Shown: in pieces, positions 1 through 19,129 of the stretch
How positions within the stretch are numbered: the stretch's first letter is position 1
Layout: the number at the start of each line of letters is the position of its first letter
Assembly: GCA_024036415.1 (NCBI GenBank)
Contig: JAMWET010001300.1
Span: forward strand, 98,501-162,500
DNA from: Prochilodus magdalenae
Taxonomy: Eukaryota; Chordata; Actinopteri; Characiformes; Prochilodontidae
DNA: 64,000 nucleotides
Direction: 5' to 3'
Notes under the pieces: model-generated
Database searches by the model: none
Told to the model about the DNA's origin: nothing
Seen by the model: the letters and a program-made list of their open reading frames with translations, nothing else
Translations under genes and position numbers: made by a program

Positions 1-474
1 TGTCCCGAATACAGAAAATAACATTCCAACTTCAGAAATATCCTTGACGGTGTGTTTGCTGCAGTAAGTCACAGTGTAAATCATTTGCTAAAGAAGGCAA
101 CCAACCTTTTTCTGTAACAGACAGTATGTTTGAACAAATGTAATTTAAACCGCTGATATAGAATTGCTTCATTAACTCCAAGCAGTTCTCACTTGTTTAA
201 CCTTGTACAGTGTATTTGGTTTATCTCAAGCCATTACAAAACTGACACTCTCCTGTTAAGAGCATCAAATCCTAGTATTGTCAGGACAGAAATGTTAATG
301 GGCAAGTGTCATGCCTGGATCAGTAAGAAACCCAGGATATCAGTGAAACCATGACACATGTGGGCTTGGGGCTAGGGTCTGATTCTGTTGAGCAGGAGAG
401 CGTTCTGTATGACTGTTCATCTATCCTTTACCGTCCTGTGGAATGAGTGTGAATTTTACATTCAGTTGTCCTGC

Positions 475-480
475 AATAAA
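475..480 (+). terminator. Possible poly(A) signal of an upstream gene
   Basis: An AATAAA hexamer is followed by a T/G-rich stretch, as at a vertebrate mRNA 3' end. Positions 1-474 have no long open frame and could be 3'UTR of a plus-strand gene lying left of the window. A reverse-strand AATAAA (TTTATT near 519-524) lies about 40 bases away, so a minus-strand gene end is also possible. Inference only. Confidence 0.35.
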
Positions 481-2030
481 CATGCTTTGTCCTGACTCTG
501 TGCATCTTTGTGCTTCAGCTTTTATTGGAGGGGGGTTACACAGAAATAGACAATGTTACTATTCATATGCTGTGATTACTTGTGTGACAAATTCATCATT
601 GTAGAGTTTGGGTAAACTAAGATTAATCAGTGTATTTTCCAGCTGTTGGCACAGCTTTTGCTGAAGAAGTAACTTTGTTACAGGTTACTGACAAGCCTTG
701 ATAGTTGATATGCGACTTATCCAGTCTTTGAGATGTAAACAGATTTAGACTGATTTGATATCACTTGATATAAAAGGTTAACTGTGGAGAAACCTAGACT
801 CCTGATTTCATTAGAGTGGTGGTGATGGGAACCAGGGGTCCTGATATCTACAACATAAACTATAGACATTTTGGATATTACTATTCAAAGCAACTAGTGA
901 CTCTAATGAACAAAAAAAGAATAATAATTATTATTGTTGTTATTGTTATTCTAAGAGGACTATTTTTGCCTTACACACCCTGCTTGTCCTCCGCCATAAA
1001 TGAATTGGCGAGTAAAATAGATTTCACGTAGTGTTTGTATAAAGCAATGTTCCAGAAATCGAGCGGGATATACATTACATGGAATATTAGAGGTGGATAT
1101 CCCCGTTTCCCATCTCCACCAATGAGAACTGCGTTTTTGTCATTTGGGAGCATTTCCCTTCAAACCACTCCGAACGACTTTCATATAAACCACTACACTG
1201 GATGGAGTTTTTTGAAAATTCGGTGGAGTTTCCCCTAAATTAATTGACATCGAGATGGAGTCATTCACATATCTTCCAGGACAAACTCATGAGGTGGTCT
1301 CCAGACAGCTCGAGAACAGTTTGTTGTTGTAAACGATAATGATATTAAAGCCAACACAGGATATATGACTGATTACCCGGATGTTTTGGATGTATTATTA
1401 TCAAGTCCTCTGTGCTGAACACTGAGCATGCGAAGGGACCTCCTGTTTTCAGTCTTACAGGAACTTCAGGAATGTCCGGGTCTCCCACTAAAACGTGTTC
1501 ACTGGCTTTAAATGGCGTTTCCGTCATGACCAACACATTCACTGGATGTGTGGTATGTGCTTTCGTATTTCCTGGAAAATAAAGCATTGTTCTCGCTAAA
1601 AGCACCTGCACCACAAATATTTTTGCGGTTGAAAAACACTGATCTCTTCCTTAAATGTAGACGTCAGGGATTAAAGTCCACTCAAAAGGTCAGCTTATAT
1701 TGCTTATTTAGGGAACACTACTCCAAAACAATTTTTATTTTACTGAAATGTTTATGTAAGTCTTAACTGACAGGTTACTTCAGCGATACGCCCACCTGTA
1801 GCACAATGTAGCCGACTATCGTCTCGGGAACGAGTCGCCCGAGCCGATTCATAAGTTCCAACTGAATCGGATCATTTTGCAAACTAAAATGACCTATTAC
1901 AACTTAACCTCAGAAAACCTAACATCAAATGTCATTAATTCTAGACTTAAAAAATGAGAATCGCAGAATCGGTTGAAACAGATTCAGTTCTGCCTCGTTA
2001 GTGTAGGAGTCCCTTCCTCCCCGGATAATG
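481..2030. other. Intergenic stretch, no recognised gene
   Basis: This stretch precedes acer2. It contains short open frames on both strands, the longest being 89 codons on the minus strand at 1345-1614, none of which I recognise. The 1035-1630 part looks less A/T-rich and more ordered than its surroundings and may be a piece of a dispersed repeat. No RNA gene or clear promoter was seen here. Confidence 0.4.
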
Positions 2031-2043
2031 TCGACGCGGCGCA

Positions 2044-2057
2044 GCGCGCATGCGCGG
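2044..2057 (+). promoter_or_regulatory. NRF1-type palindrome in presumed acer2 promoter
   Basis: The palindrome GCGCATGCGC sits at 2046-2055 inside a locally CpG-rich stretch (about 2030-2060), roughly 340 bases upstream of the acer2 start codon. This is the consensus core bound by NRF1 (nuclear respiratory factor 1), common just upstream of CpG-type vertebrate start sites. Placement suggests the acer2 promoter lies around 2030-2300; the exact start site cannot be read from sequence. Confidence 0.45.
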
Positions 2058-2391
2058 ATCACATGTTGCTGTGTTGTTGTTGTGAACGCTGTGCCATGCA
2101 AGGGAATGAGAGCGGCTCCTCTTAACTGGTCCGTACTTCAGCTGGACAGCAGGATGACAAGAGCGATCAGCCACAGATCACTGAGCAAAACGCAGACGCA
2201 GTTCAGAAGGAGTTGAAGTCCTGTGGAGACTGAGATGTCAATGCAAAACTCCTAGCCTGCGTCCGTCAGCGCTACTGAACCTGCTCCAGTGTCGGGACTC
2301 GTCTCATCTCTCTCTCTCTCTCCCTCCTTCGCAACAGTTTGGAGCAGGCGGCCGTGGAGTTGCTGTCGGCTTTGTGGAGGCACGGTTAAAG

Positions 2392-11284
<8,893 letters not shown>

Positions 11285-11665
11285 CCGGCCCATGCTATCT
11301 AATGTACAACCCTCTCAATGCACTTTTTTTTTACCAGACGTTTTGATGTGTTTTGTCAGTATTAATCATTTACGTTCTGCACCTCATCGTTTCCTTTGTT
11401 TCAACAGAAAAAAAATGTTTAATGGCACAAAACAAGCGCACAGCTAAACACGGATGCTCCTGTTGGACTGTGGGATTGATAGGTCAGTACCCTCCAACTG
11501 TAAAGTTTTCATGTTCCAGCAGTGTCCCTAATTAAGCCTTTATTGTTATGTGTGGACACTGGATTTCAAAACCTGCAGTAGTGTGCAAAGGTCAGAGGCA
11601 GCCAAGGACATACTGTTTATCTCTGCAGTAAAAGACTTTAGAACAAACACATATAAACAGAAGTA

Positions 11666-12057
11666 TACACCCACCAAGCCCTTCATTAGGAAGACCTTCC
11701 TGTGTCTACACTCATTGCATTATCTGTTCTACTCACTAATTAGGAGCACTTTGTAATTCTACACTTAGTGTCTGTAGCCCATCTGATTCTCTGCATACTT
11801 TGTTTCTCTCATGTGGGTGGTGGGTCATTCTCAGCACTGCAGTGACACTGATATGTTGGTGGTGTGTTAGTGTGTGTTATGCTGGAATGAGTGGATCAGA
11901 CACAGCAGTGCTGCTGGAGTTATTAGACACTGTGTCCACTCACTGTCCTCTCTATTAGATACTCCTACCTTGCTGGTCCACCTTGTAGATGTACAGTAGT
12001 TCATCAGTGGTCCCAAGACACTGTTGGCTGAATGTTCCCAATAAAGTGCTCGGTGAG
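11666..12057. repeat. Palindromic repeat family, copy A (shortened)
   Basis: Begins CACCAAGCCCTTCATTAGG and ends AAGTGCTCGGTG, the reverse complement of its own start. Inside are the family landmarks TAGGAGCACTTTGTA, a CATCTGATTCTCTGCAT block, GTGTGTTAGTGTGTG and CAGCAGTGCTGCTGGAG. The last is shared with the full copy at 44061-44782. It lies within the acer2 3' flank or 3'UTR. Confidence 0.75.
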
Positions 12058-13988
12058 TTCAGTGGAGGGTGACAGGAATGTGTTGTGACAAATATCATCG
12101 TTTATAATGTGTTACAGTTAGAGGAGCACAGGTTTGGTTCCTGGTTACGTCCAGCTATAGTATGGGATTCCACCAGTAGCATGCCTGCTATCATGTAATG
12201 AAGGACCGATTATGAAAACTAGTCTCATGTATTTATTTAAATGTTAGTGTTTTTAATGCAAAGTCCATATTTAATATTACATATTATTTTTGGTCATATG
12301 CCTAAGACCTTTGCACAGTACTGTACAGTCTACATTCTAAAAACCCAGAGGATCTAAAGAATGTTCATACGCACAAAAACTCTCTCTACTTTTTTTTACG
12401 TGCATAAGTGCAAGGGCGTAGGTTTGGTTGCAACAGCCCACACCTCATCCAACACCCAGGTCCGGGTTCACCCAGTCTTGCTGTGAAACTGTAACTCCTT
12501 AATGACTCCTTATCGATGAGGACATGTCCCAACTCTCCATATGCAAACCTACACCCATGTCTGATGAAGTATATATCATGTGTCATGTTCAGTTCTGCAG
12601 TGAAGCGTTAGATCTGAAAAGCAGTACTGAAATTACTGTATGAGCACTTTTGTAATTATTGTTGACGTATTTCCTCAAATAACCACGTGCTAAAAGCAAG
12701 CACACTTGTGTGCAAAGTACACCACCTGATCAAATGACATGTTTTGTTGATTTTGATACTACGTGAGAATACCGTCGCTACAGGGAACAAACTGAGCTCT
12801 ACAAATTGGTATAGAACAAATGGTATAATCTAAGTTGTCATTTTTTTGCATAGGAGAATTTTTCTATTTTATGTTTGAAGTAGACAGTGATTTTCTTTTT
12901 TCTTTTTCACAGGATTTTTCACATAGAAAATTAACAAAGCATGTTACGTGAGCAGGGGTGCTCTTAAACCTAATGCCATATGACTGGATCTACACCATTA
13001 ACAAATGTATTCAATTATGCCAAACAGTTTTTCTCATGTTAGACCATGAATAGGAATACTATTAATAATAATACCTTTATTATCTATTGTTATTAACTTG
13101 GTGGACTAGTCTCAACTTTAATTAAATGGTGTGCTTGGGCTGGGGCAGGGCACCTGAACTTGTTTGATCTTACGTTATGAAGGGTTACGTTTAATATGTA
13201 TTAATATTTTAACACAGCTTTACACAGATGTCATGATGGACATACTGTGAGGAATTTTGCGCTACTGTTTTGCAGGCTCTGTTGGAGGACTTGTAGCTTC
13301 TGCTCATAAACAGTTGCATGGAAGTTTGTTTGGTGAACTGCATATAATGGAATGTTCTCTTGGGAATGTCAGTGTTCTGTTTTTTACGTGTGTCCTGTTT
13401 CTCACCATATTTCTCGCTGAAAGACTTGAACGGAGGCCAAAACCTCTTAAAATCCCTTTGCCAGTTAAAGCGTGACTAGTTGAAACTGGACTGAGGAATG
13501 ATGGACACGGTGTAATAGAATAGGTTTACATAAGTGATGTCATGCTCACATTCACAGTCGCCCTTGCAGTATTTCAAGAATTCAAGTCTCAAGTGCCACA
13601 CAGCATCAGCATTACTGGGACTGAATCATCTCAGTTTCAACAATGGAATCTAAATATGTTATTGTACAGCTATTACTAAATCAGCTTCCTCTACTTTTGT
13701 TAAGGAGATGATGGGAAGTCTGTGGTTAAAGAATGCCAAAAGGGCTGTTTCTATTGGGGTGGTGGGGTGGGGTGGGGGCAGGGTGTTGGTGTTGGTGGGG
13801 TGGGCGGTGTGTTATATCCGTTTATTTGCTGTCTTGTCGCTTGGAGGTGACACAGGGACCAAGTATACAAAGACTATTTATTTTTTTTCATTTGTAAATG
13901 ATCGTTTTGTAGGTATTGCTGATAAACACCTGTTTTTTAATTAGAACAAAAACATTTAATGACTGTATTTTTGCATTGCAATTTATGT

Positions 13989-13994
13989 AATAAA
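13989..13994 (+). terminator. acer2: Probable acer2 poly(A) signal
   Basis: AATAAA lies about 2.7 kb after the acer2 stop codon and is followed by a T/G-rich stretch. The long 3'UTR this implies would contain the palindromic repeat copy A. A nearer AATAAA at about 12040 falls inside that repeat and is less likely to be the main site. Only transcript data can decide. Confidence 0.4.
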
Positions 13995-13999
13995 GAAGT

Positions 14000-14817
14000 T
14001 CTATATTCCCAGCTGCAGTATTGTTCTCATGTCCTCACTGTTCATGATGTAGATTAAGGTGGTGCTCTAAGTGTTCTTTGGAACAGTGCCATAAGAGACC
14101 AGCCTTTGGTTCCCAGAAGAACCTTCTAAAGGAGCAATGTGCAAGTTGATGCAATCTGCCAAATTTATGTTCCACACAGCCCGTCCTCCTCACCCCCTAT
14201 TTTCGTTTGGAGGAGTCCCTGCCAGTTAGGCGTCAAGTCTAATCCCTTTATCTGTTAAGAACATCTCCAGTGGTGGAATTGAATGCCAATGTTAACTGTG
14301 GTGTTGTATCTCACTTGTTTTCAACATTGTTTCTTGTTGCAGCAGCCATGTTTATTTGTCTTCTCGTGTGGAGACTAAAGGCAGACTTGCCGCTGCAGTG
14401 ACTCGCAGTGGCCTCTGATGTGGAGTTTAATAAATACAGCCCTGATATTTGGATTCTTTCTAGTAATGTTAGTTAGCTGTTGAGAGAACTCAAATCGTGG
14501 CCCAGGGACAGGGGTGGGTGTGAGTAGCCAAGTCACTTGATCATCCTTCATGAGCTCAGACACTGTGTACTTCGTGTCACTTCCACAGTATAGTCAAAGT
14601 GGAGCTTGATAAGGACCACTTACATCATTTAGCTTTCTAAAGGACAAATTGTTCTTAGACCTTTGTAGAAAACCTCCTGTGAGCCTATGAGTCTCAGAGG
14701 ACACACTGACCCCTTCACTTCCCAGAGGACAGAAAGGCTGTTCCTTAATGTCAGCACATCCGCTGACTAGCATCGGGAACTCAATGTCTCATTCCAGTTC
14801 ATCTAAAAAAAAACTTG
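14000..14817. other. Gap between convergent acer2 and ppp1r15a
   Basis: No coding frame, RNA gene or clear repeat is recognised between the presumed 3' ends of the two convergent genes. Confidence 0.4.
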
Positions 14818-14823
14818 TTTATT
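14818..14823 (-). terminator. ppp1r15a: Possible ppp1r15a poly(A) signal (minus strand)
   Basis: TTTATT on the plus strand reads AATAAA on the minus strand about 320 bases after the ppp1r15a stop codon, a reasonable 3'UTR length. Other TTTATT matches nearby (about 14907) are alternatives. Confidence 0.4.
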
Positions 14824-15073
14824 GACACAAAAACATTATAGTTAATAAATCCAATTCAGTTTTTTTAACCAGTGTAATTTTAAGATTCACATAAATAATA
14901 AACATATTATTTATTATTAATAATAAACATAACTAACTAACAGTAACAATATAACACACAGTGTAAAACAACTCACAGTAATACAATCAATGGAAAGTGC
15001 TTATTGTAGTGTGGGAACTTCAATGTGCAGAGGTCAATACAAAACAAAGAACCACAGAAACAAAACATATTTA

Positions 15074-15082
15074 AATAAATAA
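15074..15082 (-). promoter_or_regulatory. ppp1r15a: AU-rich element nonamer in ppp1r15a 3'UTR
   Basis: On the minus strand the sequence is TTATTTATT, the consensus AU-rich nonamer recognised by mRNA-decay proteins such as TTP. It lies about 60 bases after the stop codon. It fits a short-lived stress-induced mRNA, but function is inferred. Confidence 0.4.
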
Positions 15083-15140
15083 GCTTAAACTGAGTAAAAA
15101 TAGAAAATATAAAAAATGGAATCAGTACGATGGTAAAACA

Positions 15141-16765
15141 TTAAAAGCGCTCTGGCTGCACTCCTCTCTGAAGTCTGTCCCAAACTCTGGCTCTGTGCTG
15201 CTCTGTTAGGCAGGGGCTCAGCACCTCTCCTGTTCTCTCCACTCTTCTTCTGAAACGCTCTCTGTCTCTGGCCAGTTCCATCCAACAGGATCCATCTCGT
15301 GCTTCCCGGCAGGCGAAGCTCCAAGCCACCAGGTGGTGCACCGTCACCTCCTCACTGAAACGCACCTGAAAATGAAAAGTTTTACAGTTAAGGACACAAA
15401 CTCTTGAGGCTGAACCATGGTGCTACAGCTGTTAACAAATCAAGGTGAAACGTATAAGTGCCTGTATCCTACAGTCTTCCAAAGTCAATGTAATATTCCT
15501 GAGGCTTTCTGGTCTAGAAGTATGTTTAACTATCCACCCAAGTCTGACCAGCTGAGTCACATTTCAGCTGTATTAAAGGGTGTGACACGTACTATATCAG
15601 GCGTTGCCTTGAAATCAAGCCTCATGACTACTAGTCATGGTTAACTCATCCTTCTTAGAACCATCCTCTCCTGAGTTTACATCAACATTACATCAGTAGT
15701 TTTCCTAAACAGATCTCTATTTAGGAAACACGCTGTCATGCTGGTCACTGGAGACCATGTGAGTATATTTGAAAGCTTTAACCTGTATGATTAGCATACA
15801 GAGCTATAGTAAAGTAGACATGGAAACATATAAAAAGCCCTGCTGATCGCTAATCTTTGTGATTTCTGTTTTTGTTTGTTTAGATTCCAATGCAAATCTA
15901 CCTTCTTTGTTCCTTCCTTTGTCCTTTCCCCAGAACTGTGCTCTTCTACGTATGCTGCTGGTGATTCCTCAACGTTAGTCCCTGGAGGCCTTGAGGCTGT
16001 GCTGTTTTGTGTGGTGTCTGTAGACTTTGCTTTGACTCCAGTGGGACAGAAGAAGTAGAGAGGATTGTAGGGGTCGCTGTTGTTGAGAAAGGACTCCCAT
16101 AACTCTGTGCTCTCTCTAGATGCTTCAGAATCTCCTTCTTCATCTGACCAGTCTGAATCATCTTCGTCACTCCAGTCCATTTCATCCTTTTCATCCATAG
16201 GAGACTCCTCCTTATCCTCATCGGCATCATCAAGCTCACCCTCATCACTAATACTATTACCGTCTTCCTCCTCTTCTTCAGACTCCCACTCTAACCAGTC
16301 TGAAAGCACAACTTCATCTCCATCTACTGCAAGCCGATCAGGCCCCTCCATGATCTTTCTTTGTGGATCCAACATCTTGTACATGGTGGCTGGTCCAGAT
16401 TCTGTGTTTCTGGCCTCCCCGCCGGGGCCCTCCAGGGCCTTCAAGCCCACAGTCTTTTTCTTTGATTCGCCCTCCATGGCCACCGTGTCTCCAGCACACA
16501 CCAGGAAAACTTTGGAGTTTAGAAGCTCCGTAAAATGCATGAAGCGACGGATGACTTTCCAGATGACTTCCCACATATGAAGTCCAACTTTCTCCAACAT
16601 GGTAAGGATAGGCATTCCGGTGTATGGACTAAGTGGCATAGTTTTATCCTTCCTTGTCATGTTGGCAGAACGCACAAGGTTCTTCACAGATGGGATGTAT
16701 ATGGCTGCTTGTGGTAGGCACCAGTAGTATAATGGATGATGTAAATCTGTGCTGAGCAGCGCCAT
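15141..16765 (-). CDS. ppp1r15a: Protein phosphatase 1 regulatory subunit 15A (GADD34)
   Basis: Two coding exons on the minus strand: 16765-15902 and 15365-15141 (362 aa). The protein recruits PP1 to dephosphorylate eIF2-alpha and end the integrated stress response, acting at the ER. The start chosen is ATG at 16765; a GTG five codons upstream in the same frame is not a credible start. Visible features: a hydrophobic, amphipathic N-terminal part (about 1-70) suited to ER association, a long Asp/Glu/Ser-rich middle, a conserved WESFLNNSDPYNPLYF block, then the PP1-docking KKVRF at 287-291 made by the exon junction, followed by SEEVTVHHLVAW, ARDRERF and ending in RVWDRLQ. The C-terminal block reads closer to PPP1R15A than to PPP1R15B. 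It is shorter than mammalian GADD34 and lacks its long internal repeats. Confidence 0.9.
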
Positions 16766-17216
16766 AGCAGTCACAGTCACTCTGAGAAAACAAAGTAAAG
16801 GTGGAATTACTACAGAGATTCACAAACAATAGTTTTTCTTGGGGGACTGATGTCATTGTTAGTCTGTGTAGGTCTAGTTCGGGTTAGATGAGTCACTGAG
16901 CCACTGCGTGTTTACGCTCACGTAGCTACCATTAACTGGGCTGTACTCCAGGCACCTGGCCAGCCACAAAAGTGCGTTCAACTGAGCGGACATTTTTGTG
17001 TCGCTAATAGTTAAATAATGCTATTAAAACTGTTACTTCAGTTATCTCATTTTGGGACGTCATAAAACTATTAAAGACATTACGGCTGGATAACTTTATA
17101 GCCCACTTTCCAGCTAGCCGACGTCTCGGTTTACAGAGAAATCTCGTTTTTGGCCAATTCAGATATCGTTCATCACAACCAAGGTAAACAAACAAGTCCC
17201 ACCGTTACCTTAAAGA

Positions 17217-17363
17217 TCAGCCAGTTGCTTGACAATCACTCCAGCGAAGATTTCGGGCCGCGAAGTTGAATTCACTGGTATTCTCCACAACAGTCGTCGT
17301 GTAACGCGAAGGAAGACACTCCATCTCGATGTGGTAATCAGTTTTCGCTTTGTTCATAAGCAT
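17217..17363 (-). promoter_or_regulatory. ppp1r15a: uORF2 of ppp1r15a (48 codons)
   Basis: Minus-strand ATG at 17363 opens 48 codons ending in TGA at 17219-17217, eight bases before the leader donor. It starts MLMNKAK and ends DCQATG. Mammalian GADD34 and CReP mRNAs use uORFs to permit translation when eIF2-alpha is phosphorylated; this uORF has the right position, but its peptide differs from the mammalian one and is longer. Confidence 0.6.
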
Positions 17364-17377
17364 TTCTCGCTCGGTGT

Positions 17378-17395
17378 CTATTTCACTCGCTTCAT
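17378..17395 (-). promoter_or_regulatory. ppp1r15a: uORF1 of ppp1r15a (5 codons)
   Basis: Minus-strand ATG AAG CGA GTG AAA TAG, about 20 bases from the inferred cap site and 14 bases before uORF2. Two successive uORFs ahead of the main frame is the arrangement known for the PPP1R15A mRNA. Confidence 0.55.
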
Positions 17396-17441
17396 TCTTT
17401 TGCTCTGTAAATAGAAATGACGCTCTGACTGACAGTCACCG

Positions 17442-17449
17442 TATATATA
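17442..17449 (-). promoter_or_regulatory. ppp1r15a: TATA box of ppp1r15a
   Basis: TATATATA is palindromic and sits about 30 bases upstream (minus strand) of the inferred start near 17412. A GC box (CCCCGCCCCC on the minus strand, 17472-17481) is about 25 bases farther upstream. TATA plus GC box suits an inducible stress gene. Confidence 0.6.
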
Positions 17450-17531
17450 CGACGTGTCTGCGTCAGCGCGTGGGGGCGGGGTTTACTGTACGTCTCCAAT
17501 GGTTTCCTGGGAAAACACGCAGAACGTTTCG

Positions 17532-17583
17532 TGACGTTTCGAGAAACTCCCCCAGCGCGGCGGCTTGAGCTGGAGTTGCATCA
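17532..17583 (-). promoter_or_regulatory. ppp1r15a: ATF/CREB and CARE-like elements upstream of ppp1r15a
   Basis: TGACGT at 17532-17537 is an ATF/CREB half site. TTGCATCA at 17576-17583 matches the composite C/EBP-ATF (CARE, amino-acid response) element used by ATF4, about 165 bases upstream of the inferred start. ATF4 induction of PPP1R15A is established; that these copies act here is inference. Confidence 0.5.
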
Positions 17584-17589
17584 TGGCCT

Positions 17590-18090
17590 TATAGGGAGAG
17601 TGAAAGCAGAACAACAAACACAGGGAGGGCGAGAGTTAAGCGCCTTCACTACGTACACAAAACAAACAACAACAAGAACCAGGGAGGGCCTTTCACAGGG
17701 AGGAATTTTTTTAAAAGTTAGGTGGATATGTTAAAGTACCATTCACTTCCTAATCCATACAAGTTCGCTATGTATGTGATGTCACAAAAATCCCACATTC
17801 CAAAATCATGACTTTACAGGAGAAGGAAAATAAAACAGGCTCTACTGTTTATGTCATTGGAACCAGACTAAGTCATTTTTAACTTTTTCTTTTGTTTACA
17901 CATCACACATTTGGTTTGTAAACGCTGACAGGTACTTTCAAATGATCTCAGACGAAGTAAACAACAACAAAAATGAAAATACAGTTTTGTTGTGACAGCA
18001 GCGATAAACAAAAGATGAAAATACAAAAAACGAAAATAGAAACATAAGGTGGATTGTATAAAAATATTAAGCACGGCCGCAGTCATAAAA
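17590..18090. other. Upstream flank of ppp1r15a, no gene
   Basis: A/T-rich noncoding sequence with no recognised gene. An ORF of about 70 codons on either strand is no more than expected by chance. Confidence 0.4.
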
Positions 18091-18450
18091 TCTGAAATTG
18101 TTTGGGTCCATTTGCCCTTTTAGAGTGATCACCTTTATCCTCTGATGAATTTCCATACTGATCAGGAAATTTGATTCCCGATGATAGTCTTCCAGGAAGG
18201 GTGGTAAATGGTTTAATGAGTATGAAAATGATATGAATCATGTGCCGTTCCCAGATCTCAACCCAACTGAACTCTTATGGAATATTTTGGTCTGATATGT
18301 TTGACAGTGCTCTCCACCATCATGATCAAATCAACTGAAGGAAATAAGAATGATGTCGTATCCCTCCAGGGACACACTGAAGCTGTCCTTTTGGTCTGTG
18401 GTGGCTCAACACCTTACTAGGAGTTGATTTTTCCTTTACTTTGTCACATG
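18090..18450 (+). mobile_element. Decayed Tc1-like element, C-terminal transposase part
   Basis: Contains the relic of the third catalytic block: a frame reading PDLNPTELLWNIL (Tc1 form is PDLNPIENLW), then 'gacagtgctctccaccatcatgatcaaa' and GGTGGCTCAACACCTTACTA, the end of the frame in common fish Tc1-like copies. Frame breaks and an internal deletion are evident, so it cannot encode a working enzyme. Confidence 0.7.
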
Positions 18451-18847
18451 CTTGTATATCCATTATTTGTTTAAGATGAAAGTATAGGGACTACTTCAGC
18501 CTGGACTGCTTTTTATTGATGTTTAATACATGACAATAATTTCAAGGGATTTTTAGGGAGTATAGAGAAGACCATGTGATGATTTATGCCTTAAGTAAAT
18601 AATACATTATAAAAAAACTATTCAGTTACTTAACATTGTAACAGGAAATGAAATAACATTCCATGCTCAATGTAAGGGAAATATATTTCCATATAGTTTT
18701 GGTCCAAAACATCATGAAATATTAGCACTGTACACTTTATATATCCATACTGTTTAAACCACATACTTACTGATACTGTGCGACTCATTGCACATGTCCT
18801 GTACACATACTGTACTGTTTGCACACATTGTTTTTGTCTTTGCACTA

Positions 18848-18849
<2 letters not shown>

Positions 18850-18938
<89 letters not shown>
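18850..18938. repeat. (TA)n microsatellite, about 45 units
   Basis: Uninterrupted TA dinucleotides ending in a short CA run. Open frames of alternating Y and I residues on both strands are artefacts of this repeat. Confidence 0.95.
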
Positions 18939-18945
<7 letters not shown>

Positions 18946-19070
18946 TATTCAACTGCACTGGAGAAGGAGCCTGACCGTGTTTCATTATACTGTACAACCC
19001 TGTATTGGTATAATGACAATACAGTTGAATTGAATTGAATTGAATTCATTTTACTATAGCAGTGAAATTT

Positions 19071-19125
19071 AATATATATATATATATATATATCCCATGT
19101 ATATATATATATATATATATATATA
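19071..19125. repeat. (TA)n microsatellite, two runs
   Basis: Two TA runs separated by CCCATG. They form a self-complementary A/T stretch. Confidence 0.9.
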
Positions 19126-19129
19126 CCAT

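Larger units (their letters stand above)
17209..17412 (-). other. ppp1r15a: ppp1r15a 5' leader exon (noncoding)
   Basis: On the minus strand this stretch ends in the donor AAG|GTAACG (exon ends at 17209) and joins an acceptor before 16781 (TTTTCTCAG), 16 bases ahead of the coding ATG. The upstream limit, near 17412, is placed about 30 bases from the TATA box and is approximate. The leader contains two short upstream open reading frames. Confidence 0.6.

Noticed and set aside
16080..16580. 166-codon plus-strand Ser-rich frame
   Set aside because: It is the antisense of the acidic (Glu/Asp/Ser) middle of ppp1r15a, where the reverse strand naturally stays open.
18630..19038. Open frames of alternating Tyr/Ile on both strands
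   Set aside because: They are translations of a TA microsatellite, not genes.
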